Shown here piece by piece: positions 26,703 through 38,509 of a stretch of DNA of 64,000 nt (its first letter is position 1; each line of letters starts with the position of its first letter). Source of the stretch: Durio zibethinus (lineage: Eukaryota > Streptophyta > Magnoliopsida > Malvales > Malvaceae). The DNA lies in assembly GCF_002303985.1 (NCBI RefSeq), contig NW_019167860.1, positions 10,276,183-10,340,182 of the forward strand, read 5' to 3'. The notes under the pieces were generated by a model. It made no database searches. It worked only from the letters and a program-made list of their open reading frames with translations, and was not told where the DNA came from. The translations under genes and the position numbers were made by a program.

Positions 26703-28662
26703 ATGGGTGTAACACCAAAAATCGCTCCGTCCATGCTTTCATCGGATTTTGCTAACTTGGCATCAGAGGCAAAGCGCATGCTTGACTTTGGAGCTGATTG
26801 GCTTCACATGGATATCATGGTAAAAGTTTTTAACTTTGCTTTTTTATGGATTCTTAAAAGAAGAAAAAGAATTTCAAAATTCTAACCCTTTTTCGGTTTC
26901 TGGGTTGTGTTCTGCAGGATGGGTATGTTTCATTGCTTTGATAAAGTTCTCTCCTCTAGGATTTTGGTTCTTTATCTTTCTCCTTCTCAACTTTCGGTTT
27001 TGTTATTTTTGTGATTGGTTTTTTGAAGCCTTGTGTTTCTATCATTGAAGAAATCATTCATCATCAATGGCATGTGAAATTTTTAAGAATTCTGTACTTA
27101 TGCTGAGGATATACTTATATGTCAGGAAATTGAGGGACTTGCTAACCTCAGTTGTTAATAGCTTGAAAGGTTATTTGGAAACATTGGAATTTTGGAAAGT
27201 ATGGTGGTTCTTTGTTGATGGAATGGAAAATGACATTCATTAATTGTTTAAATTGAATAAATTTCTGTGCTTTTAATGACTAAACCGATTGTTATATGAA
27301 CTTTTGAAATTGGATTGGTTTTTGCACAATGCCAGTTATTCATGTTCTTAAGTTTTGTTCCATAACTTGCTATAGTTATTTGGTGGTGATTTCTTATGTT
27401 CTAGTTAAGACGAGCTGTGCTTTGCATTATTTATTAACAACCTAGTCTTTTCTGTTTCTATTATTGGGTACTTCTAGATGCTTACTTGTTCATTGTTATA
27501 TTTTATATAGGCACTTTGTCCCGAACTTAACCATTGGTGCTCCGGTCATTGAGAGTTTAAGAAAGCACACAAAGTAATGATCTTTGTGCCCTGGCAGTAT
27601 TTTGGCTTTTCAATATAAGCAAGTTTACAACTCTAAATAGATCAAGGATTCTTCTTCTCCTACAGGGCATATCTTGATTGCCACCTTATGGTCACTAATC
27701 CTATTGATTATGTTGAACCTTTGGGTAAAGTTGGTGCTTCTGGTTTCACTTTTCATGTTGAAGCATCCAAAGGTGGGTTCCGATGTGTCTTCCTTTTTCG
27801 ATTTGTTTTACTTCCTCCCAACTTATATACCTTTCTATTCCTTGTTTCCTTATGCCAATATGTTGTGTCACCTTTTGCAGAAAACTGGCAAGAACTTATC
27901 CAAAAAATTAAGTCAAAAGGCATGAAACCTGGTGTGGCATTAAAGCCTGGAACACCAATTGAGGAGGTTTATCCTCTGGTATGAATTCCTTCCTTTTCTT
28001 TGATTTTTGAGCTATTGAATCTGCTGTTCTAGCTTGTTCTCAGTATTTAATGGGGCTGTGTCTAATTCTTCAGTCTCTCTTAGGTGGTATAATGTGATTC
28101 TATTTTTTCTCTTGGGTGGGGGATTATTTAATAGGTTGACTGTGAAAATCCAGTGGAAATGGTTCTTGTGATGACTGTAGAACCTGGATTCGGTGGACAA
28201 AAATTCATGCCAGAAATGATGGATAAGGTACCATTTCATTCTTACTTTTTTTCAATTTTATTTCAGAGCTTCTATTTTTTTTTTGAATGACATTTTTTAC
28301 TTGCTTTTGAAGGTGCGTGCTCTAAGGAAGAAGTACGCATCACTTGATATAGAGGTAAGTAAAGTTCTCACCTTTGTAATATTCTAAACCTTTTAATCGC
28401 TCAAATTTGCAATGGTTACTTCTTGAGAATACCTATTTTTGGGAACATCTTATCCTGCGTTACTTACATGACCGCCTGCTGAAGTATTTGTGGCTTTGTT
28501 TTACAGGTGGATGGTGGTTTAGGGCCTTCAACTATTGATATGGCTGCTTCAGCAGGAGCAAATTGCATCGTTGCAGGTAGTTCAGTGTTTGGAGCTCCTG
28601 AGCCAGCTGCAGTTATATCCCATATGCGAAAGAGTGTTTTGGAAAATGAGGAGAAATGTTAA
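26703..28662 (+). CDS. RPE: Ribulose-phosphate 3-epimerase, cytosolic form
   Basis: Eight exons: 26703-26819, 26918-26922, 27511-27573, 27666-27772, 27881-27978, 28135-28227, 28313-28354, 28507-28662; total 681 nt, 226 aa, full length for the cytosolic enzyme. It interconverts ribulose 5-phosphate and xylulose 5-phosphate in the pentose phosphate pathway. Seen: the start MGVTPKIAPSML without a plastid transit peptide; His35 and Asp37 in HMDIMDGHFVPN; HLMV; TVEPGFGGQKF; Asp177 in VDGGLGPST; phosphate-binding AGSSVFG near the C-terminus. The second exon is only five bases (GATGG) and is required to encode Asp-Gly in MDGHF. The (beta/alpha)8 barrel is complete. Closest known relatives by pattern are Arabidopsis At3g01850 and At1g63290. 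Confidence 0.95.
26918..26922 (+). other. RPE: Five-nucleotide microexon of the epimerase gene
   Basis: GATGG is flanked by TCTGCAG upstream and GTATGT downstream, both good splice sites. Joining 26819, this exon and 27511 restores the universally conserved DIMDGHFVPN; skipping it removes Asp-Gly and shifts the frame. Confidence 0.85.
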
Positions 28663-29362
28663 CATTGTTACAGGCAAGATAAAGCATGTGTTTTTAATTG
28701 AGCAAATGTATACAGATTGTACCATTGATTGGTCTCACATGATAAGTTTTGAAATTCAATAAAATGATACTAATATTATCCGAGGCTGCTTTATCATCTA
28801 ATAATATGACCTGTTAAAGAGCTGTATGTATTACAAACCTGCCTACAAAATATGGTTGAATGATGTCTAGGCTTGTAACTGTAATATGCATATTTTGAGA
28901 CATGGTTTTCCCACAAATTTTGTCATTTATTTTCATCTGCTGTATCTATTTAGTAATACCTGTTGTTGTCACTTTTTACTTCATTTCAAACTTCACCTTC
29001 TTGTTTCTATATGCCAAAAATCCAGGGGACAAAAGAAACTAGAATTCTAGAGGTATGAGCTGTAAATTTAGCTTGCTATAGGCAACTTTCTGTGCTAATG
29101 TTGTCTGTCACTTGCTTGTTGCCTTAGGGTTTATCATCTTTTCCTTATACTCTATTCAGGAATTGCTAGTCAGAGATCCAATTTTATGCAAAACTCTCAC
29201 AAATAGAGATTCAAATTTATCAAATGCTTTGAGATTCAAATCTTTTTCAGAAAAACCAAATCTATTCAGAGTCATTAAGCTGAAACCTGTGAGCTGGAGA
29301 TGTAGTTAAACAGAATTTGGAGATGATTCTGGTAATGTTTATATAAAATGGAGTGATTCCAA
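28663..29362 (+). other. Epimerase 3' region and left flank of the LYK2-like relic
   Basis: The first approximately 200 bp should be the epimerase 3' UTR. I looked here for the N-lobe and ectodomain of the LysM kinase and saw no convincing block; an ORF at 29112-29309 has no homology I recognise. Confidence 0.5.
28758..28763 (+). terminator. Candidate poly(A) signal of the epimerase gene
   Basis: AATAAA occurs about 95 bp after the stop codon, a usual distance for a plant near-upstream element. Confidence 0.4.
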
Positions 29363-30007
29363 TTGAATTTGGGGAGGCTGAGGATCAGTCTTGATGTAGT
29401 AGTGGCATTACAATATATGCACCAGATTATGAACCCAAGCTATGTTCATAGAAATGTCAAGAGCAGAAATATCTTCCTTGATGAAGATTTCAATGCAAAG
29501 ATTGGGAACTCCGCTTTGGCAAGGTGTGTTGAAGATGATACTGAGTATCCTGATCATTCAACTGACCCTCCCACTTTGAGCCTGGGTTATCTAGCTCCTG
29601 AATATCTTTACCAAGGTGTGATTTTCCCAGGCATTGATATTTTTGCTCATGGGATAGTTTTGCTTGAGATTTTATCCAGGAAACACCAGTAAGCAGACCT
29701 GATAAGAAGGGAGAAGGAAATGTTTGGCTTTCGGAGAAAATCAAGGCCATATTACAGTTGGAAAGTGCAGACGAGCTAAGGAATGGATGGACAGTGCATT
29801 AGGGGAGAATTGCTCATTTAAAACAGCTGTGACATTACAAATCTTGCTAGAGCTTGCACAGAAGAAGACCCCTCTTTGACACTGAGTGCTGGAGAGATCG
29901 TTGACAAGTTATCAAGATTGGTGGAAGAATCACCAGAAGGGGAACATATGTTGGTCTGTGAAAGCTCCTGCAAACCTTTGGTAAAGCCATCAAAAACCAA
30001 AATGTGA
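29363..30007 (+). pseudogene. LYK2: Decayed LysM receptor-like kinase C-lobe (LYK2-like)
   Basis: Conceptual translation shows only kinase C-lobe blocks: RLRISLDVVVALQYMH, SYVHRNVKSRNIFLDEDF, KIGNSALARCVEDDTE, SLGYLAPEYLYQG, DIFAHGIVLLEILS, then in other frames GEGNVWLSEKIKAIL, EWMDSALGEN and AGEIVDKLSRLVEESPEG. At least three frame changes are needed (near 29690, 29780 and 29840) and there are stops after each. The catalytic-loop HRD reads HRN and the DFG position reads GNS, although LysM kinases can be naturally divergent here. No N-lobe, transmembrane segment or LysM ectodomain was found upstream. The position between the epimerase and adenylate kinase-like genes equals, from memory, that of Arabidopsis LYK2 (At3g01840), so this looks like the remains of the orthologue rather than a dispersed copy. 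Confidence 0.8.
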
Positions 30008-30612
30008 ATATAGCTACTGCTAGTTCTAATTTTTGAGCAATTTCTAAATGTTCTGCAATCTTTGGCTCTTAGCCTCTTGTCTTCTTGATAAGGGTAGTGG
30101 GATCCTGTACATATATAGGCATGTATTCTCTACATTTACTGAAAAAATGATAAATCATACAAGTACTCATATGTTGAAAGAATCTAAGATTTCATATAAT
30201 TTATAAGCTATGAAGCAAATGGTTGGGACTTTTTGTTGAGCACAGCCTCATGTTTCTTCATTGAAGCCTATGCTTCATCGAAGCTAGACCATAGAGTATA
30301 GACAGAAATTCTATAATCAAAAGGTGATTATTTTATAGTAAGGCTTGTAATTAGTGGCATGGTTCACATTCAACGGATCACCACATTGGAGTATCGAACT
30401 TGGAAATCCTTTGCCCTTGTTTTGAGGTTAAAAAATGTCGACTATCTGATAGTTTTTTGGTGGTTGAGTCACATAAGCAGACGGGACCCTGTAAAAATGC
30501 TAATTATATTCTAATAATGGGCCAATTGCTGAGCCCAATCTGTTGGGGCAGTCGAGGCTTTTATCTCTGTCTTGGGCTAACCTAAAGTTCCAAATTGGGC
30601 CATCGAGTCTAT

Positions 30613-30740
30613 TGGCTACGTGGCGGAACTAAAAGCAAGCATGATAATCCGCGCCTTTGACTCTTGCAACGAGATCCACGTGTCAGTCTTTAAACTATCG
30701 ACAACTCCACGGCACCCCAAGCGCCGACAATTTACACGTG
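30613..30740 (+). promoter_or_regulatory. ACGTG/G-box cluster in adenylate kinase-like gene promoter
   Basis: Three ACGTG cores lie within about 130 bp: CTACGTGGC near 30617, CCACGTGTC at 30676-30684 and ACACGTGAA at 30734-30742. Two are full CACGTG G-boxes. They lie 200-330 bp upstream of the gene's ATG. Such elements bind bZIP or bHLH factors; any abscisic acid or light response is inference. Confidence 0.5.
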
Positions 30741-30944
30741 AACTTTCCTCTTCCTAACCACAGAATCAGACCGTGACAGCACGACATTTTCATGGTTCAA
30801 AACAACTTGATTTTTTTCTTGTACTCAAATAACAAATCAAAAACTGACAGCTATCATGAAAAAATCGTAGTTTTCTCAAAATTTCGCACTTTTCTCCCCA
30901 CAAAAGAAAGAAAGATCCTCTCTTTCGTTAACCCTACCGCTACT

Positions 30945-32794
30945 ATGTCGTGGCTTCTCAAACTCCGTGTAGCCACCGCGGCCGCTTCCTCCGTCGTGAA
31001 CCCACTCCGACCAGGGCTCCGATTCTTCGGATCAGCCGCTGCGTTGGAGCTTGACTACGACTATGAGTACTACGAGTACGAGCATGCTCACCGGGACCGG
31101 CGCCCGGCTCAACCCAAGGTTGACGTGGATAGCTCGGCGCCAGAGAGGGGTGTCCAGTGGGTTCTTATAGGGGAGCCTGGAGTGAAACGGCATGCTTATG
31201 CTGAAAGGCTTTCAAAGCTTCTAGAAGTTCCTCATGTTTCAATGGGTACCCTTGTTAGACAAGAGCTTAATCATTGCTCTTCTCTTTACAAACAGGTCTC
31301 TTTTTTTATTTTTTTTATCTCTTTTATTGGAATTTTTCTTTTTTTGTTTGTGAATTAATTTGGGCCTTTTCAAAGTTCGGGTTTTTTTTTTTTTATGTAG
31401 AAAAAGTATAGATTTTTATGAGTGTTGATTGTACTAATTGTGTTGATTATGAACATTTTATAATACATAATATAATGAAGAATGCTAATTGTTGCTGTCA
31501 TTTGGGTTTAGATTGCAAATGCAGTGAATGAAGGGAAGCTTGTTCCAGAGGATGTAATTTCTTCTTTGTTGTCTAAGAGACTTGAACAAGGTTACTATGG
31601 AGGTGAAAATGGCTTCATTCTCGATGGGATTCCTCGTACCAGGATCCAGGCTGTAAGTCACCTATGATTTTGATGGCATTTACATTTTTCATTTCTTCGT
31701 GTTTATAGAACAATTTTATATATATATATATATATATATTATTTTTTTTTGTGGTTAGAGCAAATCATCTCCTTTTGGTTCTAAGCTTTTTAGCTGAATG
31801 AAATAGTCTGCTATATATTCTCTTTTCTTTTTGCTTTTTATGTGTCATTGAAATGCTTTTGCTCCGTTTTTTTTTTTTTACAGGAGATTCTTGACCAAAT
31901 TGCTGATATTGATCTGGTTGTGAACTTTAAATGTACTGAAGAATACATGAGTTCAGAGAGTGAGTTTCTTCACATAGGTAACTCTAAGGATGTAGGAAGT
32001 TCCTGGACTGAAAATGTCCATGTATGCTCAGAGCAGGTAATATTCCTGTTTGATATGGTTGCCAAATGTTTGCAAGGTATTTTTATTAGGTAATAATCCA
32101 TCGAACATATTCTATACTGGCTGTAAGGTTTTCCATATTTTCTAAACATATAATGCTTTTGGGGCTTTTGTCTGCTGGATCATCCATTGGTCTGGTACCT
32201 GTTGTTTATTAGTCTTCTTCACTATTCATTGACTAGTGAAATGTGTTGCACAAAATTTCATGATAAACTATTTGATTCTTGGTTAAACCCTATATACACC
32301 CCTGTAATTTGCCATTTTCTCACTTACACTCCATGTGGAAATTTTTTCTCACTTATAACATTGTGGATCACTTTCGTTACCAGAAAAGTGTAACACATTA
32401 AAAAATAAGGGTAAGGATAAGTTTGTAATTTCACTCAAATCTGGTTGATTTTTGTCACCGTTATCGCTTTCTGGTAACCAAATTGAATCACAAGGTCATA
32501 AGTAGGAAAAAAATTTCCACACGGGTTGTAAGTTGGAAAATTGCAAACCATAGGGATGTTTTGGAATTTTACCCTTGATTCTTTGAAATGAGGATGGAAG
32601 GTGGGAATTTTTTCCTAACCAAATAATCTTGATCTTCACAGGCCAAGTCATTGGAGGATTACTACAGCAAGCAAAAGAAGCTTCTCAACTATCAGTTGGC
32701 TGGTGCACCAGGAGATACATGGCAAGGTCTATTGGCTGCATTACGTCTGCAGCATATGAATGCTCTAAGTCCTTCACAGAAGCTGACAGCTTAA
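30945..32794 (+). CDS. Adenylate kinase-like protein, mitochondrial (At3g01820 type)
   Basis: Four exons: 30945-31295, 31512-31652, 31884-32036, 32642-32794; total 798 nt, 265 aa. Adenylate kinases interconvert ATP+AMP and 2 ADP. Seen: an N-terminus rich in Arg, Ala and Ser (presumed mitochondrial presequence); the strand-loop VLIGEPGVKRH (73-83) where active kinases have GxPGxGKGT; SMGTLVR in place of the AMP-site S-x-G-D-L-L-R; LDGIPRT, matching the DGFPRT motif; and a C-terminal DTWQGLLAALRLQHMN. The P-loop lacks the GKGT end and the LID domain seems short, so catalysis is uncertain; the divergence is shared by the plant orthologues I recall, so it is not local decay. An in-frame ATG lies 153 nt upstream (30792) but MSWLLKL fits orthologues better. 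The last intron carries a MITE. Confidence 0.9.
31716..31740. repeat. (TA)n microsatellite in adenylate kinase-like intron 2
   Basis: An uninterrupted TA repeat of about 11-12 units within the second intron. Confidence 0.9.
32281..32574. mobile_element. Mutator-type fold-back MITE in the last intron of the adenylate kinase-like gene
   Basis: The first approximately 105 bp (GGTTAAACCCTATATACACC at the tip) align with the reverse complement of the last approximately 105 bp (GGGTAAAATTCCAAAACATC at the tip) at about three-quarters identity, both reaching the shared words GTGGAAATTTTTT and GTTACCAGAAA. A perfect 9-bp direct repeat TTGATTCTT flanks the element (32272-32280 and 32575-32583). A 9-bp duplication plus long terminal inverted repeats is typical of Mutator-like non-autonomous elements. 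There is no transposase. Splicing of the host intron should be unaffected. Confidence 0.88.
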
Positions 32795-33372
32795 CTTTGT
32801 TATTCTTTAAATCCAGTAGTTACCTTAATTAATATTCCGGCATGGTAGTAAATACGTAACAATGAGTGATAGATAAGTTTTGATTATGGCAAACACCCAA
32901 GTTGGATTTGCCTCGAATTTTTGTTTCCCTTTTCTGAGATACTATGCAGTTTTATAGTACGTAATGCAATATGGCTAGAGATGATTTTTGGCCTGCATGA
33001 CCATTTATAATATAAAGGATGCACTCTCTTTTCATTTACATCGACATTTTATTTTCCTTTTCCTTTATGTTCCGACCACTTCTAACGCATCTGATTTTGT
33101 CATATTCTCTCTTGGAATTCATGTTATCCGGCGGTGGTTCTCTTTATTCACCCTTTAAACCTGTGGGGTAAGGGGGACGCCACTGCTAATTGCACAGAAA
33201 TCATCTAAAACCGAGAGGAATTTTTTTCCAGAGTTATTTTGTATGAGACCCTCCATTTATTTGATGTGGCAAAAACTACAAGAATGACGAACCAAAATTT
33301 ACCCACAGATTTACAGCTCAGGAGAATAAAGGCAGTTTCAACCCTTTCCACACGTGAACATAGAATTTACAA
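32795..33372. other. Tail-to-tail spacer between adenylate kinase-like gene and C2-domain pseudogene
   Basis: Holds the two 3' UTRs. Nothing else can be supported. Confidence 0.5.
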
Positions 33373-36300
33373 TCATTCCGACTTCATCCATACATCTCTT
33401 AGGAGTTCATATCTAATAGTATTTTGATAGCCATTTCCCTGTGATATCCAGTTAGGCTTTGATTGAACAGGTGATGATTGGAAGCCATTGATGAAGATGG
33501 AAGCCAAGGGTGAATTCAATTCATCCAGCTCATCATCGCTTTTGTATGATTTTCTAAGGACTAAGGCACTCCTCGGCTGAGATTGGCTTCCAACTTCTCC
33601 AATGATGCTAGCAATAGATGTTGCTGAAGTTGGTGAATAAACAGGGGGAGATGCAACACATGGAAAGTTTGATACAGATCCATCCCTGACTTCAACAGGA
33701 TCCTGAAGGAAAATAGAGGCACAAAGGTTTTCTTCATATCTTCAAAGGGCTATTATGTTATCAAACCAACTAGTAGAAGAAATCATTATACAATAGTCTA
33801 CTATTCTAATAAAGTTCTTTGCCTGTGTATTGCATATACGTGTCAAGCACACTAATAAGTTCATGAATCTTTTGAGGTTGAGTTAGGTGCACATGGCAAA
33901 AGTCTAATCTAGGAGTACTTCCAGATTTTATGACTAACCTCAGCCTCCAGGACTTCAAGCACAACATCTGGAACTGGATCAGGGCAAAACATGTCTGGGA
34001 CAAAGTTATCAAGAACTCTCTTGATCAATGTTGCACCAAATATTGGACACACCTTAGAAAGTAAAGAAGGCAGTATGAATAAACAGCAATGTAATGACCA
34101 TTTGAACCCCGGAGATTAAATAAAAAGTCTAAAGTTAGGGTGCCACACCTCTTCCCTGATAGGTCTACTTAGAAGCATGTCCTTGGGAAGCATCATGAGA
34201 TCATTCAATGCATTAAGGAGATGGAAAGACTGAAAGGAAGTGTCTTGTCGCTCATCACTATCATCCTGGTCATTCTCATCTTCAACTGAGTCATCGTCCA
34301 TACCAAAGAGGTCAGTCAACCATCTAGACCAGTTTCCAATCTGACATCCACAAAAATGAAATCCAACGAGAATTGCTTTACTTCAGAGGAGAGCACCGAC
34401 AAGGAGTAACATCAAAAGTCTGCAAACCTAGATTTAACTATCAGTGCAGAATGGTTATGACTTATAAATTATGATAGCATAATATAAAATGATCTCACTC
34501 AAAGATTAACCTCGAGACTACCACATTTGCATTGCTTACCGCATTTTTCAGTTGTGCACCAGCACCAAAACTTGTTTTCCCAGCCAGAATGGGAAGCACC
34601 AGAGGATCACTAATGGGGTCAGACACAGGATCAGTAGGGATCTCATCACCGGAATCACAAAGAATGGCATTGAACATAGCCACATCTAGTCTAGCCACAC
34701 ATTGCTCCATTATCTAGATGCATGATATGGATGAATTATAACATATTTAATTTAAAAGAAAAAAAAATCATCAGAGTAAGGAAACAACAGCAGTGATAGT
34801 TCCCGATAAGATGACAAAGCAACCATCAATGCTTGCATAAAGTCTCTTATTGTATACAAAAAGCTTAATGCTCATTTAAATATTAATATACTGACAAGAA
34901 AGCTGATGGTTTCAGATGCCATTGTCCTCCCACTACAAAATATATTGTTAGTGTGCCATGCTTGAGTGCCATTTAATCAATTCCTCAATAAAGCAAATTA
35001 CCAATCTAGACAGCAAACACAACACTCATGCCCCACAGCTCAAACTGGGCAAAGTCTTTCACAGGCATCCTTGAAAGCCTTCTTCCAATGATCTAATGAA
35101 AAGTTCAATTGGTCTTGAATACTTGCACTAGATATCCTCCCATAACTTTTACTTGAGGCAGAGTCCATAACTCTATCAATTTCCTTTCTAGCTGCTGACT
35201 GCATATGTGGAGTGAGAGTCTGAGGTAGAAACAAGGAACATAAGTTGGTCAGACAACTACCTGAGTTTGTGGCATTCAATGTGTCATCGAGTATTTTGTG
35301 GAAAAATTTGGCCAATATAAGGGGAGAAAACAGTTAATGTATTACCTGCCACCAGACAGACTTGATGATTCTGGAAAAGATCCATGCTTCAATCCTTTCC
35401 AGGGCTGAAGTCAAGGCAAGTGGGTTGTCCCAGTCACTAAAACTTCCATATTAGATAAGTTTATTTTCCTTTCTTCCAGGAGAGGATTCTTTCCATTTCA
35501 ATGGAGATGCCACCTGTTTATTCCCCCTTTCCACCTCCATTTCTTTCCATGGGTCCAGCAAAAAGTTGTAATTCCAAATCTCCAATACTTTCACTTATAA
35601 TTGCTCGCAACACAATGGAGTTTGACAACCAAAATGTCAAACTGTAATCATCATACATATGACATGTGAATTCATGAGAACTCATAATAGTTTCCTTGAA
35701 CTTATCATAGCTTCATATGTTAAGCTTTAATTTGCAATACACTGCAACATAGACCAGCCTCTAACGAAAAATATTACTCACCAACTTTGGCCTTGGCAAG
35801 AGATATCACCAGAATTTTCACCTATTACAACATTTAAAGAAGAATAGCTCTGAAATTTTCAAATTTGACTTCTAAATTCATGGTATTTCAGGTTCAAGGA
35901 AAGGCAGTACAGCCCCCCCACCCCGGTCTCTCCTGTCTTTTTCCACCCAAAAAAAAAAAATTCCATCCCCCATAGGTTAACAATATAAAAGGCTAGTTAC
36001 AACCAAAACTTTTGGGAAAATCCAGCTTGAGATGCTGGAGAAATGAGAAATTAGATTAATAAAACTTTAAAATGCCGACGCAAACTGATGGTAAAGAATA
36101 TTCAGGTAGAACAATGAGAATAATATGACTTGAACGTACCTTGGAACATCATTTCCACATGCTTTTGCAACCAGAGCAAGTCAAGAAACAGCACTTCTAG
36201 CTGCACTCGCTCTCCTTGATTGGAGGCCTTCCTTACAAGCATGAAAATAAAGCCTAGAAAGGTGCCAAGCTGGAGCATGCACCTTAGTCATGGAGCTTCC

Positions 36301-37934
36301 ATGTTCAGCAACTACTGAGTACAGAGCAGCCTCAACCACAGCAGCTTCTCTCAACTCTCTCTCAAGCATCTTTATCTTGTTTTCCAAGTGCTGCATTTTG
36401 TTATCCAAAATGGCACTTCTAGTATCCTTGGGGTATACCTTAGCATCTTTCCTTTCATTGCTTGATTTGCTTCTGAAGGTTTCAGGCCCATGCTGTGCAT
36501 CCTCCAGAACACCAACTTCCTTGAATTCTGCATGTTGGTTATTGCTAAACAACCCATTGTTCCTAACTGAGTTTGATGAAGATCGAACAGACTTGACATG
36601 CTTTAGTCTGTCAATTTTTAGTGTATTGGCCTTTGTTCCAAGATTCCCATGGCTTAAAGAAGTTTCTTGTGAATGAATATTCAATTGTTCATCTTCAGTA
36701 GAATACCTTTTCTCTTCCAAGTATTGATCTTCATGTCCATTTTCTTGCCAATCATAACTTGAGTTTCCTTCCAGAGAATTATCATATGGATCATTAGCAG
36801 CTGAAGCCTTCTTAGAGAAAATTTTGCCATTTCTTTGAGCTTTCCTATCATCTTCTCCATCAACTAGGGAATCACTAAAATCTTTAGAGTCCTGCTTATC
36901 AACCTGAGGACTGTTAGCCGAGGATGCCAAGTTGGCCTTAGAACTAGCAGATATATCTTCCTTTCTTTGACCATCATGCCTAATCGTGGTTCCTTTATTG
37001 GCAACCATTTCATGAACCTTCTGAGATAAATCTTCAGAATCATTGCTTCTCATGCTGGTGTTGGTTTTATCCTGTGTATTTTCATTAGCCAAGGATGATG
37101 AAGACAAATGAACTTTATGGTTAACAACATTATCTCGTACAGGTGAATTGGAACTATATGAGTTAGATAAGGAAGCACGGGCATCTACTGAGCTCTCAAA
37201 GTCAAATGATATCACGCCCCGAGATCAAGACGTAACACGGCCAAATTACCTTGAAGTAAACCCCAAAGTAATATAAAACCTTATTCCTTAATTATTCTAA
37301 AATTCTTCAATAAACTGATATAGTCTGTCAAGTAAAATCTATATCTTTAATCTAACTAATGATATATCTCTATATATCCAAATACAAACCATATAAAAAT
37401 ACAAAATCATTTCATAAGATCTTATTGGCCAACATTATCTCCAATGACTAAGTAATCTTCCCATTCGATCTTCTAGCTTTTCACAAAACTAAGCAAACTT
37501 ATCACTTATTCATCTGTAAAGAAAAAGTAAAAAGGAAATGAACAAACCACAGCTCAGCAAATATAGGCTTACACCCCTTACTGGATCAAGCATTTTTTTT
37601 CATACATATCATATAGATCATTCAAAATATTTGTCAAACCATAATGTCAAAATATTTCAAAGATCATCATTTTGTCAAATATTTCATAAATTCATAAATC
37701 AATATCAAAAGATGTCACTTCATAAATCATTGCAAAATATGCTACCATTCAAATATCATAATCAAACCAAATTATGGATCAATCATTAAAAATCATCGTA
37801 AATCATTTTTATATATAAATTATGGATCAATCTTTAAAATCATCATAAATCATCATTATTATTAATTTATCATTAGCTATGATCACTGCTATAACCCGTG
37901 ACATTGGCTGTATCGACAATTTCATCCTCATGAT

Positions 37935-38045
37935 CATTGCTAACTATTATAACCCGCTAATCAAAGCCTTACGCTAACTACTCTAACCCGTTAGCAGGGC
38001 CATATGATCATGTCTATGCTAACTACTATAACCCGTTAGCCAAGG
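37935..38045. repeat. Short repeats GCTAACTAYTMTAACCCGYTA inside the solo LTR
   Basis: Three copies of a 21-22-bp word occur near 37939, 37973 and 38018, with a further partial copy near 37890. Spacing is irregular (about 34 and 45 bp). Confidence 0.7.
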
Positions 38046-38509
38046 CCGTAGAACTAGTTCTGGTGTCGATGATCCCACTTCCCATAGATGTAAAAACGTA
38101 GCTATTATAAAATCATTCTTTAAACATAAATCATTTTCTCATTTCATTCATAAGCATGATCTATCATTTATATAGAAAAAAGCAAAATAATCATATGCTT
38201 GATCCTATTTTCATACATAGAAAATAACAAAATGAAACATTCATTCATTTAAAAACATATATATACATAGATTTGAAAACAAGCAAAGTGTGTGAGATTT
38301 TACTTACCTCTTTTCGATTCCACCATTTAATTTTTCTCCAAAATAATTAATGGTCTATTCAAGATCATTTCAACACATCAGAAATTAATCAACCCTTTTT
38401 GAGACCATTTATACAAAAATCAACTAAGTTACACAAGGGTTAACTCAATTAATTAATATTGGTAGCCTGAGCTCCTTTCACTCAAACAACCATGTCTCAA
38501 GATATCCAA

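Noticed and set aside
32281..32574. Intronic sequence as a hidden exon
   Set aside because: The segment is an inverted-repeat MITE with a target duplication and has no coding frame conserved with the gene.
36290..36676. 128-codon plus-strand ORF
   Set aside because: Antisense shadow of the C2-domain pseudogene exon.
36181..37215. 344-codon ORF as an independent gene
   Set aside because: It is the 3' half of one exon of the C2-domain gene; its apparent start lies inside the LTR end and its stop is the nonsense lesion.
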